Positions 1 through 5,310 of a stretch of DNA of 5,310 nt are shown one piece after another. The translations under genes and the position numbers were made by a program. Every line of letters begins with the position of its first letter. Position 1 is the first letter of the stretch. Source of the DNA: an uncultured Clostridia bacterium (GTDB lineage Bacteria; Bacillota; Clostridia; Christensenellales; UBA1242); NCBI GenBank assembly GCA_945937975.1, contig CAMEUD010000081.1, forward strand, positions 1-5,310, read 5' to 3'. The notes beneath the pieces were generated by a model. The model had not been told where the DNA came from. It saw only the letters and a program-made list of their open reading frames with translations, and did not search any database.

Positions 1-179
1 AAATGTGAACAAATAATCACTTTTGCGTTATTTTTCAATAAATAACTGATTGTTGGCAATTCACTTTCTATTCTTGTTGCGTCCAAAACTTCACCACTTT
101 CAGAAAGTGGAACATTAAAGTCAACACGCAAAAATACTCTCTTGCCGTTTACATCAATATCTTCAATGGTTTTTTTCAT
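1..179 (-). CDS. pgk: Phosphoglycerate kinase, N-terminal part (cut by window edge)
   Basis: Phosphoglycerate kinase is a cytosolic glycolytic enzyme that transfers phosphate from 1,3-bisphosphoglycerate to ADP, giving ATP and 3-phosphoglycerate. Only the first 59 codons lie in the window; the rest continues beyond base 1. I translated this by hand. It begins MKKTIEDIDVNGKRVFLRVD and continues into FNVPL, the family's N-terminal signature. D20 and N22 in that block, R36 in the DATRIE stretch, and H59 in the final SH (start of the SHLGRPKG motif) match known 3-phosphoglycerate-binding positions. The start ATG at 177-179 fits the usual family N-terminus, and an AAGGGGTG ribosome binding site lies 5 bases upstream. 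It follows dusB on the same strand after 61 bases and has its own promoter there, so it is probably transcribed independently. No frame damage is visible. Identification is firm despite truncation. Confidence 0.95.
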   Translation of the reverse strand, partial: MKKTIEDIDVNGKRVFLRVDFNVPLSESGEVLDATRIESELPTISYLLKNNAKVIICSH

Positions 180-182
180 ATG

Positions 183-190
183 CACCCCTT
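183..190 (-). promoter_or_regulatory. Ribosome binding site of pgk
   Basis: Read on the minus strand, AAGGGGTG matches the anti-Shine-Dalgarno region apart from one G for A change. The AAGGGG core ends 5 bases before the ATG at 179, which supports that start codon. Confidence 0.7.
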
Positions 191-201
191 TTCTTAATTT
201 T

Positions 202-230
202 ATTGTAATATAAATACAAAAATATAACAA
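202..230 (-). promoter_or_regulatory. Predicted sigma-A promoter of pgk
   Basis: On the minus strand, TTGTTA (225-230, -35, 4 of 6 to consensus) is separated by exactly 17 bases from TACAAT (202-207, -10, 5 of 6). Transcription would start near base 195, leaving a leader of about 16 bases that contains the AAGGGGTG ribosome binding site. The promoter fills most of the 61-base gap between dusB and pgk. I see no hairpin terminator there, so some readthrough from dusB is also likely. This is a consensus match only. Confidence 0.6.
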
Positions 231-240
231 GTAAATTTGA

Positions 241-1170
241 TTAGTTTTGTTTGTCAAATGCTTGTTTTATTATCTTCAAACTTTCATCAAGAGAAACTGT
301 GTTTGCAAGAACTTGTCTGTATGATGTTGAATCATAAACATCTCTTATGTACCAATGCAAATGTTTACGAAGAATTGTACATAAATATTTTTCATCATAA
401 TATTTTTTTAAAGTGTTTATATGCGTTTCAACAATTTCATATTTATCAGGCAATTCTTTGTGTTTTAATATGCTAAATAACCAAGGTTGACCTAATGCAC
501 CACGACCAATCATAACACCATCAACACCTGTTTCTAGCATTTTTTTGTAACTATTTTCATCAACAACATCACCATTCCCAATGACTGGAATGGAAACACT
601 TTCTTTCACCTTTTTTATTGTTTCATAATCAACAGTGCCACTGTACATTTGCTCCCTTGTTCTGCCATGAATTGTAATTGCTTTTGCACCACATTTTTCA
701 CACAACTTGGCAACTTGAACAGCAACATTATCATTCTTTTTAAAACCTTTTCTTATCTTTACAGTTATAGGTTTATTTGTTGCATTAACACATTTTGTTA
801 CAATTTCTTCAATTTTCTCTAAATTGCAAAGTAATGCACTACCATCGCCATTTTTTACAATTTTTGGAGCAGGACAGCCAAAATTAATATCTATGATATC
901 AAATTTTTCCAATTCTGGACTTGCGCACACTTTTGCCATTTGGTCAGCATCATGTCCAAAAATTTGAACCACTTTAATTTTTTCATCATCTTCGGTTCGT
1001 AGTAAATCTAAAGTATGCTCATTCTTAAAACGAATTGCATTGCAATTTACCATTTCTATGTATGTTAAGTCCGCACCACACATACGACAAACTTTTCTAA
1101 ATCCTATATCACTAACTCCTGCCATTGGGGCAAGAAATAAATTCCCTACTTCTATATTGCCTATTTTCAT
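241..1170 (-). CDS. dusB: tRNA-dihydrouridine synthase, DusB-like
   Basis: This is a cytosolic FMN- and NADPH-dependent enzyme that reduces specific uridines in tRNA to dihydrouridine. The 309 residues are about full length for DusB. The TIM-barrel domain covers about residues 1-235. It opens with LFLAPMAGVSD (12-22) and carries DINFGCPAPK (94-103) with the catalytic cysteine C99. Further FMN and substrate motifs are VKIRKG (137-142, K138), TIHGRTREQMYSG (166-178, H168), IGNGDV (197-202) and the phosphate-binding IGRGALGQPW (221-230). A helical tRNA-binding domain follows, containing RKHLHWYIR (268-276). The order of motifs fits the DusB/NifR3 group, though bacterial Dus subfamilies are hard to separate by eye. 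The ATG at 1168-1170 puts the barrel's first strand at the usual distance. No Shine-Dalgarno sequence precedes it; instead a strong promoter sits 6 bases upstream. The gene lies 31 bases after the flippase and 61 before pgk. Confidence 0.95.
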   Translation of the reverse strand: MKIGNIEVGNLFLAPMAGVSDIGFRKVCRMCGADLTYIEMVNCNAIRFKNEHTLDLLRTEDDEKIKVVQIFGHDADQMAKVCASPELEKFDIIDINFGCPAPKIVKNGDGSALLCNLEKIEEIVTKCVNATNKPITVKIRKGFKKNDNVAVQVAKLCEKCGAKAITIHGRTREQMYSGTVDYETIKKVKESVSIPVIGNGDVVDENSYKKMLETGVDGVMIGRGALGQPWLFSILKHKELPDKYEIVETHINTLKKYYDEKYLCTILRKHLHWYIRDVYDSTSYRQVLANTVSLDESLKIIKQAFDKQN

Positions 1171-1176
1171 AATTTA

Positions 1177-1205
1177 ATTATACACAATTATTATTAACTT
1201 TTCAA
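1177..1205 (-). promoter_or_regulatory. Strong sigma-A promoter of dusB, predicting a leaderless mRNA
   Basis: On the minus strand, TTGAAA (1200-1205) and a perfect TATAAT (1177-1182) are separated by 17 bases. The -35 element overlaps the TGA stop of the flippase gene (1202-1204). Only 6 bases separate the -10 element from the dusB ATG, so the usual start distance of about 7 bases puts transcription at or beside the A of the ATG. The absence of any Shine-Dalgarno sequence before this gene agrees with a leaderless transcript. A longer transcript from the flippase gene could also cover dusB, since no terminator separates them. Confidence 0.65.
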
Positions 1206-2737
1206 TTTTTATTGCCAAGTTTTATATTTTTTAATATTCCTTTCACATCTTTAAGAGAAATAACATTGAACATAAAACAAGAAATAAAATAAGATAAAAC
1301 GCCAATAAGTAACAATGCCACAATTTTTATTATTGGGTTTAAAATTATATAGTAGTTGCAACTCACTATAACTAAAAACATCACTATTGATGATAAAAAA
1401 CAAAATGATAATTTATATAATGAATTATTAAGTGAAACAAACTTTCTCGCATATATCAAACAAATAATTAACGATATGCAATAACCAACATTTAGAGCAA
1501 TGGCAAGAGATAATATATTCAATCTTGTGCAAAGAATTAAGATAATAAGTGTGCAGATTTTTACAATAACTCCAATTATTTGGCTTATTAGTGGCAATCT
1601 AAATTTTCCAAACCCAAATAAAATACTATTCACAATTTGTAACAGTGTTTGCCAAATTATGCTTATGCTGGCAATTTTTAGGTAATATACTGCCACCCTA
1701 AAAAACTGTTGTTCTATACTTGGGAAAAACACTTGAATTATATTTTCTCCAAGTGCCATAAGTCCAAAAGCACAAGGTACAAATATAACAAAAACAAAAA
1801 ACAATATATTATTGCAAGTTGTTGAAATATCTTCTTTGTTTGCAATTTTATAACTCAAACTTGGCAAAATTGCCGTACATATAGTTCCACAAAGGAGAAC
1901 TGGAAAATTGACTATTGGAGCAATCATACCTGTGGCAATTCCAAACAATGAAGTTGAGATTTTGTTTTCAAAAAAGCTATTTAGCAAATTTACTACCAAA
2001 AAACTATCCAAAAAATTTGAAAATGGAATAACAATATTTGTGCCTATAAGTGGTAATAATCCCACACCAAAATTTTTTATATTTGAAAAATCAATTTTAC
2101 TTTTTTGAGTTTTTTTCTTTTTCGCATAAATAATAATCAAAAATATGAAAGCAAAAAGTTCACTTACAAAAACACCAAAAAATGCGCCATATACAGAATA
2201 CAATGCACCATATTTTGTCAAAATGCTTGCAAAAGTAAGTCCAAACACTAATTTTACTGACTGTTCAACAATTCCAGAAATTGCTGATGGCAACATATAT
2301 TCGTAACCAAAGAAATATCCTTTTATTACACTTGATACTCCACTAAATATAATACTTGAACCAACAATAATATATCCTAGGTATGCGTTTTCTATGCCCT
2401 GCAAAATGGAAAAAACTTTTGACATTATCATTATAATAATTGTAAAAACCAAACTTAATATTATCGCCAAAGTAAACGCACTTTTTATTAGTTTTGATAT
2501 TTCTTCATTTTTATTTGTTGCTCTATAATTCGATACTTTTTGTGCGATATAAGTTGGCATTGCACCTGTTATAAAAACCAAAAACAAAGAATAAACATAG
2601 TATATCATTTGATACACACCTATTCCGTTTGTTCCAAGAATATTTGATAAAGGTATTTTATAAACTGCACCAATAAATTTTGTAATAATTAAACAAATAA
2701 ATAATAATATCGAATTTTTTATGTATTTTTCTTTCAT
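1202..2737 (-). CDS. MOP-superfamily lipid flippase, SpoVB/YtgP (MurJ-like) type
   Basis: This 511-residue integral membrane protein belongs to the polysaccharide/lipid flippase branch of the MOP superfamily. Relatives in Gram-positive bacteria (SpoVB, YtgP) are thought to move lipid-linked cell-wall precursors across the membrane. I count about 14 hydrophobic segments, the expected number, starting near 7-26, 41-60, 83-110 and 119-140 and ending near 440-462 and 467-492. The N-terminal GAVYKIPLSNILGTNGIGVY (23-42) resembles the family's RIYRIPLANLLG block. VIKGYFFGYEYMLPSAIS (137-154) and FGFGKFRLPLISQIIG (374-389) are further family-like blocks. A lysine-rich loop at 206-214 separates the two halves. 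An in-frame stop lies 21 bases upstream of the ATG at 2735-2737 and the next methionine is residue 44, so the start is clear, but no Shine-Dalgarno sequence is visible. The substrate (lipid II or another lipid-linked sugar) cannot be read from sequence. If the organism does not form spores, a vegetative MurJ-like role is likelier. Confidence 0.88.
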   Translation of the reverse strand: MKEKYIKNSILLFICLIITKFIGAVYKIPLSNILGTNGIGVYQMIYYVYSLFLVFITGAMPTYIAQKVSNYRATNKNEEISKLIKSAFTLAIILSLVFTIIIMIMSKVFSILQGIENAYLGYIIVGSSIIFSGVSSVIKGYFFGYEYMLPSAISGIVEQSVKLVFGLTFASILTKYGALYSVYGAFFGVFVSELFAFIFLIIIYAKKKKTQKSKIDFSNIKNFGVGLLPLIGTNIVIPFSNFLDSFLVVNLLNSFFENKISTSLFGIATGMIAPIVNFPVLLCGTICTAILPSLSYKIANKEDISTTCNNILFFVFVIFVPCAFGLMALGENIIQVFFPSIEQQFFRVAVYYLKIASISIIWQTLLQIVNSILFGFGKFRLPLISQIIGVIVKICTLIILILCTRLNILSLAIALNVGYCISLIICLIYARKFVSLNNSLYKLSFCFLSSIVMFLVIVSCNYYIILNPIIKIVALLLIGVLSYFISCFMFNVISLKDVKGILKNIKLGNKN

Positions 2738-2762
2738 AAATTTAGTTTTTGAAATTTATTTT

Positions 2763-2772
2763 TTTATATACA
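2763..2772 (-). promoter_or_regulatory. Possible weak -10 element for the flippase gene
   Basis: On the minus strand, TATAAA (2763-2768) matches the -10 consensus at 5 of 6 bases and has a TG pair at 2771-2772, one base further away than in a standard extended -10. No -35 match is found at 16-18 bases. Transcription would start near 2756 with a short AT-rich leader. In such AT-rich DNA this could be chance. Confidence 0.3.
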
Positions 2773-2793
2773 AAAATCATTATGTAATTAGTA

Positions 2794-2822
2794 TTTACAA
2801 AAAAAAATTTATATGTTATTAT
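2794..2822 (+). promoter_or_regulatory. Strong extended -10 promoter of the unknown plus-strand gene
   Basis: TTTACA (2794-2799, 5 of 6 to the -35 consensus) lies 17 bases before TATTAT (2817-2822, 5 of 6 to the -10), and TG at 2814-2815 makes an extended -10. Transcription should start near 2829, giving a leader of about 16 bases that holds the AGGAG ribosome binding site. It sits in the 107-base gap between two divergent genes, and no operator-like palindrome is evident there. Confidence 0.7.
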
Positions 2823-2833
2823 ATAAATGAATT

Positions 2834-2838
2834 AGGAG
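2834..2838 (+). promoter_or_regulatory. Ribosome binding site of the 180-residue gene
   Basis: AGGAG lies 6 bases before the ATG at 2845, an ideal spacing. It fixes the start codon and is strong evidence that this unknown reading frame is a real gene. Confidence 0.85.
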
Positions 2839-2844
2839 ATAAAA

Positions 2845-3387
2845 ATGTCAATTTTTAGAGATAAAAAAGCAAATAATTTGCCACTTACTATTGAAATTCC
2901 AAGAACAAAATTATATGACTATAATGGAAAACTTTATGATTCTGAAAAAACATACAAAATATCAAAAGAAAATGCCGTTGCATTCAATCAATTAATGGGT
3001 GTAATTATTCATGATTATGGTCGTGAAGGCAAATTATCAAAACTTTCAAAACATATTTATGATGAGCAAGTTATAGATGGCATAACAAAATCATATTACA
3101 GAATGATTATTGAATATCTTGAAAAAAATAAAAACAATGTTAAAGCAAGAGAAAACATATTAAAATTTCACTCATTAATTTATCAAAACCAATCACCTGC
3201 TCAAGTTCTCACAAATGACCTTTACAGAGATAATAATAAATGTGTAAATTTTAGAGGTATACTTGAATACATTGTAAAAAATTCAAAAAATAAAAATTTT
3301 GATTTTAACACTTCTGCCTTATATGCAAACTTAGTAACATATGCAAAAGAAGTTGATAAAAAATATGGCACAAGTTATGAATTATAA
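2845..3387 (+). CDS. Hypothetical soluble protein, 180 residues
   Basis: I do not recognise this protein. It is clearly a gene: it has a well-spaced AGGAG site, a strong promoter, and a hairpin terminator 9 bases after its TAA. It is the only plus-strand gene in the window. The product lacks a signal peptide or membrane segment and so should be cytosolic. It has no tryptophan and one cysteine (C133), and is rich in Lys, Asn and Tyr. Residues 13-40 look like short beta strands (LPLTIEIPRTKLYDYNGKLY). From about residue 42 it appears mostly helical, with helices suggested near 42-58, 76-96, 98-113, 135-146 and 156-172. No catalytic motif, Walker box, zinc site or helix-turn-helix stands out. 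It is transcribed alone, so its neighbours give little clue. It may be a lineage-specific cytosolic protein; any function would be a guess. Confidence 0.85.
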   Translation: MSIFRDKKANNLPLTIEIPRTKLYDYNGKLYDSEKTYKISKENAVAFNQLMGVIIHDYGREGKLSKLSKHIYDEQVIDGITKSYYRMIIEYLEKNKNNVKARENILKFHSLIYQNQSPAQVLTNDLYRDNNKCVNFRGILEYIVKNSKNKNFDFNTSALYANLVTYAKEVDKKYGTSYEL

Positions 3388-3396
3388 ATAATAACA

Positions 3397-3434
3397 AAAA
3401 AAAATACCAAAGTTCATACTTTGGTATTTTTTTT
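3397..3434. terminator. Bidirectional intrinsic terminator between the unknown gene and dnaB
   Basis: A perfect 17-bp inverted repeat (3397-3413 with 3418-3434) closes on a 4-base loop, TCAT. The core TACCAAAGT/ACTTTGGTA is extended by an A-run on the left and a T-run on the right. Read on plus, the stem ends in eight Ts; read on minus, it ends in nine Ts (bases 3396-3404). It begins 9 bases after the stop of the plus-strand gene and 5 bases after the stop of dnaB. It should therefore end both converging transcripts. Confidence 0.9.
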
Positions 3435-3439
3435 ATCTT

Positions 3440-4918
3440 TTAATCAATATTTTTATCATCAAAGACATTTGTTAAATCATTTATATCAAGTCCATTCAAG
3501 TCTTCATCTTGTGGAATATCTGGCACTCCACCAAACGCATCATCACTAACAACTTTAACCTTATCTCCATAGTCTTTTCTGTCAATCTTTTTATCTGGGT
3601 CAATAAAGGTTGTAAGTTCACCAATCCAACGCATTTTGATATTTGCAAGTTCACCATTACGGTGTTTTGCAACAACTAATTCGCAAATACCTGGTTCATT
3701 TGGATTTACAATATCATTATATTTGTCTGGGTTATCAATAAAGAGTACAATATCAGCATCTTGCTCAATCGCACCACTTTCACGAAGGTCAGAAAGCATT
3801 GGCTTGTGGTCCTTTCTTTGTTCAATAGCACGAGAAAGTTGAGAAAGAAGTATAATTGGAACATCAAGTTCTTTTGCTGCAATTTTCAAAAATCTTGTAA
3901 TTTGTGAAATTTCTTGTTGACGATTGTCATCTTTGCTTGTTTTTCCACTTGACATAAGTTGAAGATAGTCTATTACAATAAGGTCAAGACCTTTTTCTCT
4001 TTTTAATCTTCTACATTTGTCCAAAACATCCATTGGAGTTACTAATGAACTATCACTAACATAAAGTCCACTTTCGGCAAGAGTTTTGTTTGCCATCCAA
4101 ATATATTTCATTTCTTCGGTAGTTAAATTACCTTTTTTTGCCTTGCTCATACTAACCTTTGCAACTTGACAAAGTGAACGCATAGCAAGTTGAACCCTTG
4201 GCATTTCCAAAGAGAAAATTGCACAATTTTTATGTTGAGTTGTGGCAGCGTTTATTGCAATATTCATTGCGAATGATGTTTTACCAACACCTGGACGAGC
4301 AGCAAGCAATATAAGGTCAGAGTTTTGAAGCCCGTTTGTAAGTTTATCAAATTCTGTAATTCCTGTTGAAATACCTTTAATTTGTCCACCATTTTTGGCA
4401 AGTTCATCAATAGATTTCATTGCTTCATTAAGTGCAACAGAAATATGTTCCAATGTGCTTGTTTCTTCTTTTTGAGCAATGTCATATACCATTTTTTCAG
4501 CATATGCTATTGAATCTTGAATTTCTCCACCTTCATAGGCTTTTTCAATAATCTTTTGACCTGCAACAATCAATGCTCTGTTAAGACTATCTCTTTTTAC
4601 AATATCTATATATGATTTATAGTTGACTGCACTTGGAAGTGAAGATGCAAGAAGTGTTAAATAATCAATACCACCAACTTCATTTATCAAATTTTGTTTT
4701 TCAAGTTTGTCAACAACTGTAACAAAGTCAATAGGTTGATTTGTTTGGTAAAGTTCACACATTGCTTCAAAAAGTTTTTTATGTGCTTCACTATAAAAGT
4801 ATATAGGTCTAACTTGTTCCATTATACTTGCAACGACAGTATTATCAATAAGCACACAAGCAAGCAAAGATTGTTCTGCTTCAAGTGAATGTGGCATCAT
4901 TTTTACTGGATTTGCCAT
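3440..4918 (-). CDS. dnaB: Replicative DNA helicase DnaB
   Basis: DnaB is the hexameric ring helicase that unwinds DNA at the replication fork and contacts primase; it is usually called DnaC in Bacillus. The 492 residues contain the N-terminal helical domain (about 8-110, opening PHSLEAEQSLL), a linker (about 150-180), and the RecA-like motor (about 184-440). Motor motifs are Walker A ARPGVGKT (207-214, K213), IFSLEM (234-239), Walker B DLIVIDYLQLM (312-322), the LLSQLSR sensor region (357-363, Q360), DLRESGAIEQDAD (377-389) and KHRNG (418-422), which carries the likely arginine finger R420. An acidic tail of about 40 residues follows. No intein or frame break is present. AAAGGAG lies 5 bases before the ATG. 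It follows the small membrane protein gene with no spacer beyond the ribosome binding site, so it is presumably cotranscribed with it and typA. A hairpin terminator begins 5 bases after its stop. Confidence 0.98.
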   Translation of the reverse strand: MANPVKMMPHSLEAEQSLLACVLIDNTVVASIMEQVRPIYFYSEAHKKLFEAMCELYQTNQPIDFVTVVDKLEKQNLINEVGGIDYLTLLASSLPSAVNYKSYIDIVKRDSLNRALIVAGQKIIEKAYEGGEIQDSIAYAEKMVYDIAQKEETSTLEHISVALNEAMKSIDELAKNGGQIKGISTGITEFDKLTNGLQNSDLILLAARPGVGKTSFAMNIAINAATTQHKNCAIFSLEMPRVQLAMRSLCQVAKVSMSKAKKGNLTTEEMKYIWMANKTLAESGLYVSDSSLVTPMDVLDKCRRLKREKGLDLIVIDYLQLMSSGKTSKDDNRQQEISQITRFLKIAAKELDVPIILLSQLSRAIEQRKDHKPMLSDLRESGAIEQDADIVLFIDNPDKYNDIVNPNEPGICELVVAKHRNGELANIKMRWIGELTTFIDPDKKIDRKDYGDKVKVVSDDAFGGVPDIPQDEDLNGLDINDLTNVFDDKNID

Positions 4919-4923
4919 ATTTT

Positions 4924-4930
4924 CTCCTTT
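4924..4930 (-). promoter_or_regulatory. Ribosome binding site of dnaB
   Basis: Read on the minus strand, AAAGGAG lies 5 bases before the dnaB ATG. Its first base is the last base of the TAA stop of the upstream small membrane protein gene, which suggests translational coupling within one operon. Confidence 0.85.
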
Positions 4931-5211
4931 TAATCTTTAAATGGGTCGTATTTGTCTTTGTTTTCGATTAGTTCTTTTTTCTTTTTATTTTTATCTATTT
5001 TATCAAGAATTAAATAAATAATCAAACAAACAAAGCCACAAAAAACAACATTCATAAATATAACGAGCCATTCTGGTAGTTTTAGCACAACTCCAAATAC
5101 ATAAGTAGTTGCAATAATAACAGGGATTAAACACCCCATTATTACCCACATTCTTTTTAATGACTTTTTATATTCCAAATCTGTTTTTGGTGGTTTTTGT
5201 TTATTATTCAT
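4930..5211 (-). CDS. Small two-helix membrane protein of unknown function, 93 residues
   Basis: I do not recognise a named family. The protein has a basic N-terminus (residues 1-20, six lysines and one arginine), a hydrophobic helix at about 21-43, a short LPEW turn (45-48), a second helix at about 49-69, and a highly charged tail with KNKKKK (74-79) ending in DKYDPFKD. The positive-inside rule predicts both ends in the cytosol and a very short outside loop. It starts inside the end of typA (8-base overlap, ATGAATAA) and its stop touches the dnaB ribosome binding site, so it is tightly held in this operon. A likely ribosome binding site, AAGGTG (5221-5226), lies 9 bases upstream within typA. 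Its tail could contact a cytosolic or membrane partner, but nothing in the sequence says which. The tight packing makes it a credible real gene. Confidence 0.82.
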   Translation of the reverse strand: MNNKQKPPKTDLEYKKSLKRMWVIMGCLIPVIIATTYVFGVVLKLPEWLVIFMNVVFCGFVCLIIYLILDKIDKNKKKKELIENKDKYDPFKD

Positions 5212-5310
5212 CTATTGTTTCACCTTCGCCTCTTAACATTTTTCCTCTTTCTCTTAATCTCATATTATGGTCAAGGATTTTCTTTCTAATTCTTATGCTC
5301 TTTGGTGTTA
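5204..5310 (-). CDS. typA: GTP-binding protein TypA/BipA, C-terminal end (cut by window edge)
   Basis: TypA/BipA is a ribosome-associated translational GTPase, related to EF-G, that helps 50S subunit assembly and stress adaptation. Only the last 34 codons and the TAA stop (5204-5206) are in the window; I translated them by hand. They begin TPKSIRIRKKILD, matching the C-terminal VEVTPxSIRIRK signature of this family. The two bases before (TA) fit the expected valine codon. A charged tail follows, ending GEGETIDE. The gene overlaps the next gene by 8 bases. The GTPase domain and its motifs lie beyond the right edge, so completeness cannot be judged. The match is short but distinctive. Confidence 0.82.
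   Translation of the reverse strand, partial: TPKSIRIRKKILDHNMRLRERGKMLRGEGETIDE

Noticed and set aside
235..259. A 6-bp inverted repeat (ATTTGA and TCAAAT) around the dusB stop codon, considered as a terminator
   Set aside because: The stem is short, contains one G:C pair and is not followed by a T-run on the minus strand. It is expected by chance in DNA this AT-rich.
237..476. A 79-codon plus-strand open frame starting just before the dusB 3' end
   Set aside because: It lies antisense within dusB, has no ribosome binding site, and encodes a low-complexity Cys/His/Leu-rich product. The same applies to the shorter plus-strand frames at 1500-1685, 1908-2108, 3636-3842 and 4694-4888, which are antisense to the flippase and dnaB.
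1171..1204. Possible use of TGA as tryptophan, which would extend the flippase by several residues to a TAA
   Set aside because: The tryptophans in the conserved DusB and DnaB motifs are encoded by TGG, and no reading frame contains an internal TGA. The standard code explains everything seen.
4133..4139. A run of seven As in dnaB (minus strand) in a slippery-looking frame, where a -1 shift would hit a stop almost at once
   Set aside because: Such A-runs are common at this base composition. No stimulating hairpin or upstream Shine-Dalgarno-like element is evident, and a product truncated at about residue 264 would lack the helicase core.
3440..4918. Checked dnaB for an intein or insertion, since this gene is a frequent intein site
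   Set aside because: The motor motifs follow at normal spacing and total length is 492 residues, so there is no insertion.
1..5310. Checked for CRISPR repeats, tRNA genes, insertion-sequence ends and riboswitches
   Set aside because: No regularly spaced repeats, cloverleaf signatures, terminal inverted repeats with a transposase, or long structured leaders are visible; the noncoding gaps are all about 107 bases or less.

Overview
The window is about 5.3 kb of very AT-rich, gene-dense bacterial chromosome (roughly 30% GC by eye). It reads as a low-GC Gram-positive-type genome: the lipid flippase is of the SpoVB/YtgP class, several genes have AGGAG-like ribosome binding sites, and sigma-A-type promoters are easy to spot. 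The genetic code looks standard, since tryptophans in the conserved proteins are TGG and the flippase gene ends in TGA. I cannot name a genus; an uncultured Clostridia- or Bacilli-like lineage is my best guess. There is no sign of mobile DNA, CRISPR, tRNA or rRNA.

Layout. Five complete and two partial genes are seen. From the right edge, on the minus strand, comes the last 34 codons of a TypA/BipA-type GTPase. It overlaps by 8 bases a 93-residue two-helix membrane protein of unknown function. That gene's stop codon touches the ribosome binding site of dnaB, the replicative helicase. These three look like one operon, ending at a perfect 17-bp hairpin just after dnaB. On the plus strand, converging on the same hairpin, is a 180-residue protein I do not recognise, with its own strong promoter and ribosome binding site. 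The hairpin has T-runs on both strands and probably stops both transcripts. Divergent from the unknown gene, on the minus strand, are a 511-residue MOP-family flippase, a tRNA-dihydrouridine synthase (dusB) and the first 59 codons of phosphoglycerate kinase (pgk), which runs off the left edge.

How the genes fit together. They are mostly housekeeping functions: translation and ribosome assembly (typA), DNA replication (dnaB), envelope building (flippase), tRNA modification (dusB) and glycolysis (pgk). The minus-strand genes on the left are not one tight operon: dusB and pgk each have a promoter of their own. The dusB promoter places the likely transcription start on or next to the A of the ATG, so its mRNA may be leaderless.

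I see no obvious new multi-gene system. The most worthwhile leads are the possible leaderless dusB transcript, the unknown 180-residue gene with its near-ideal promoter, and the small membrane protein locked between typA and dnaB.
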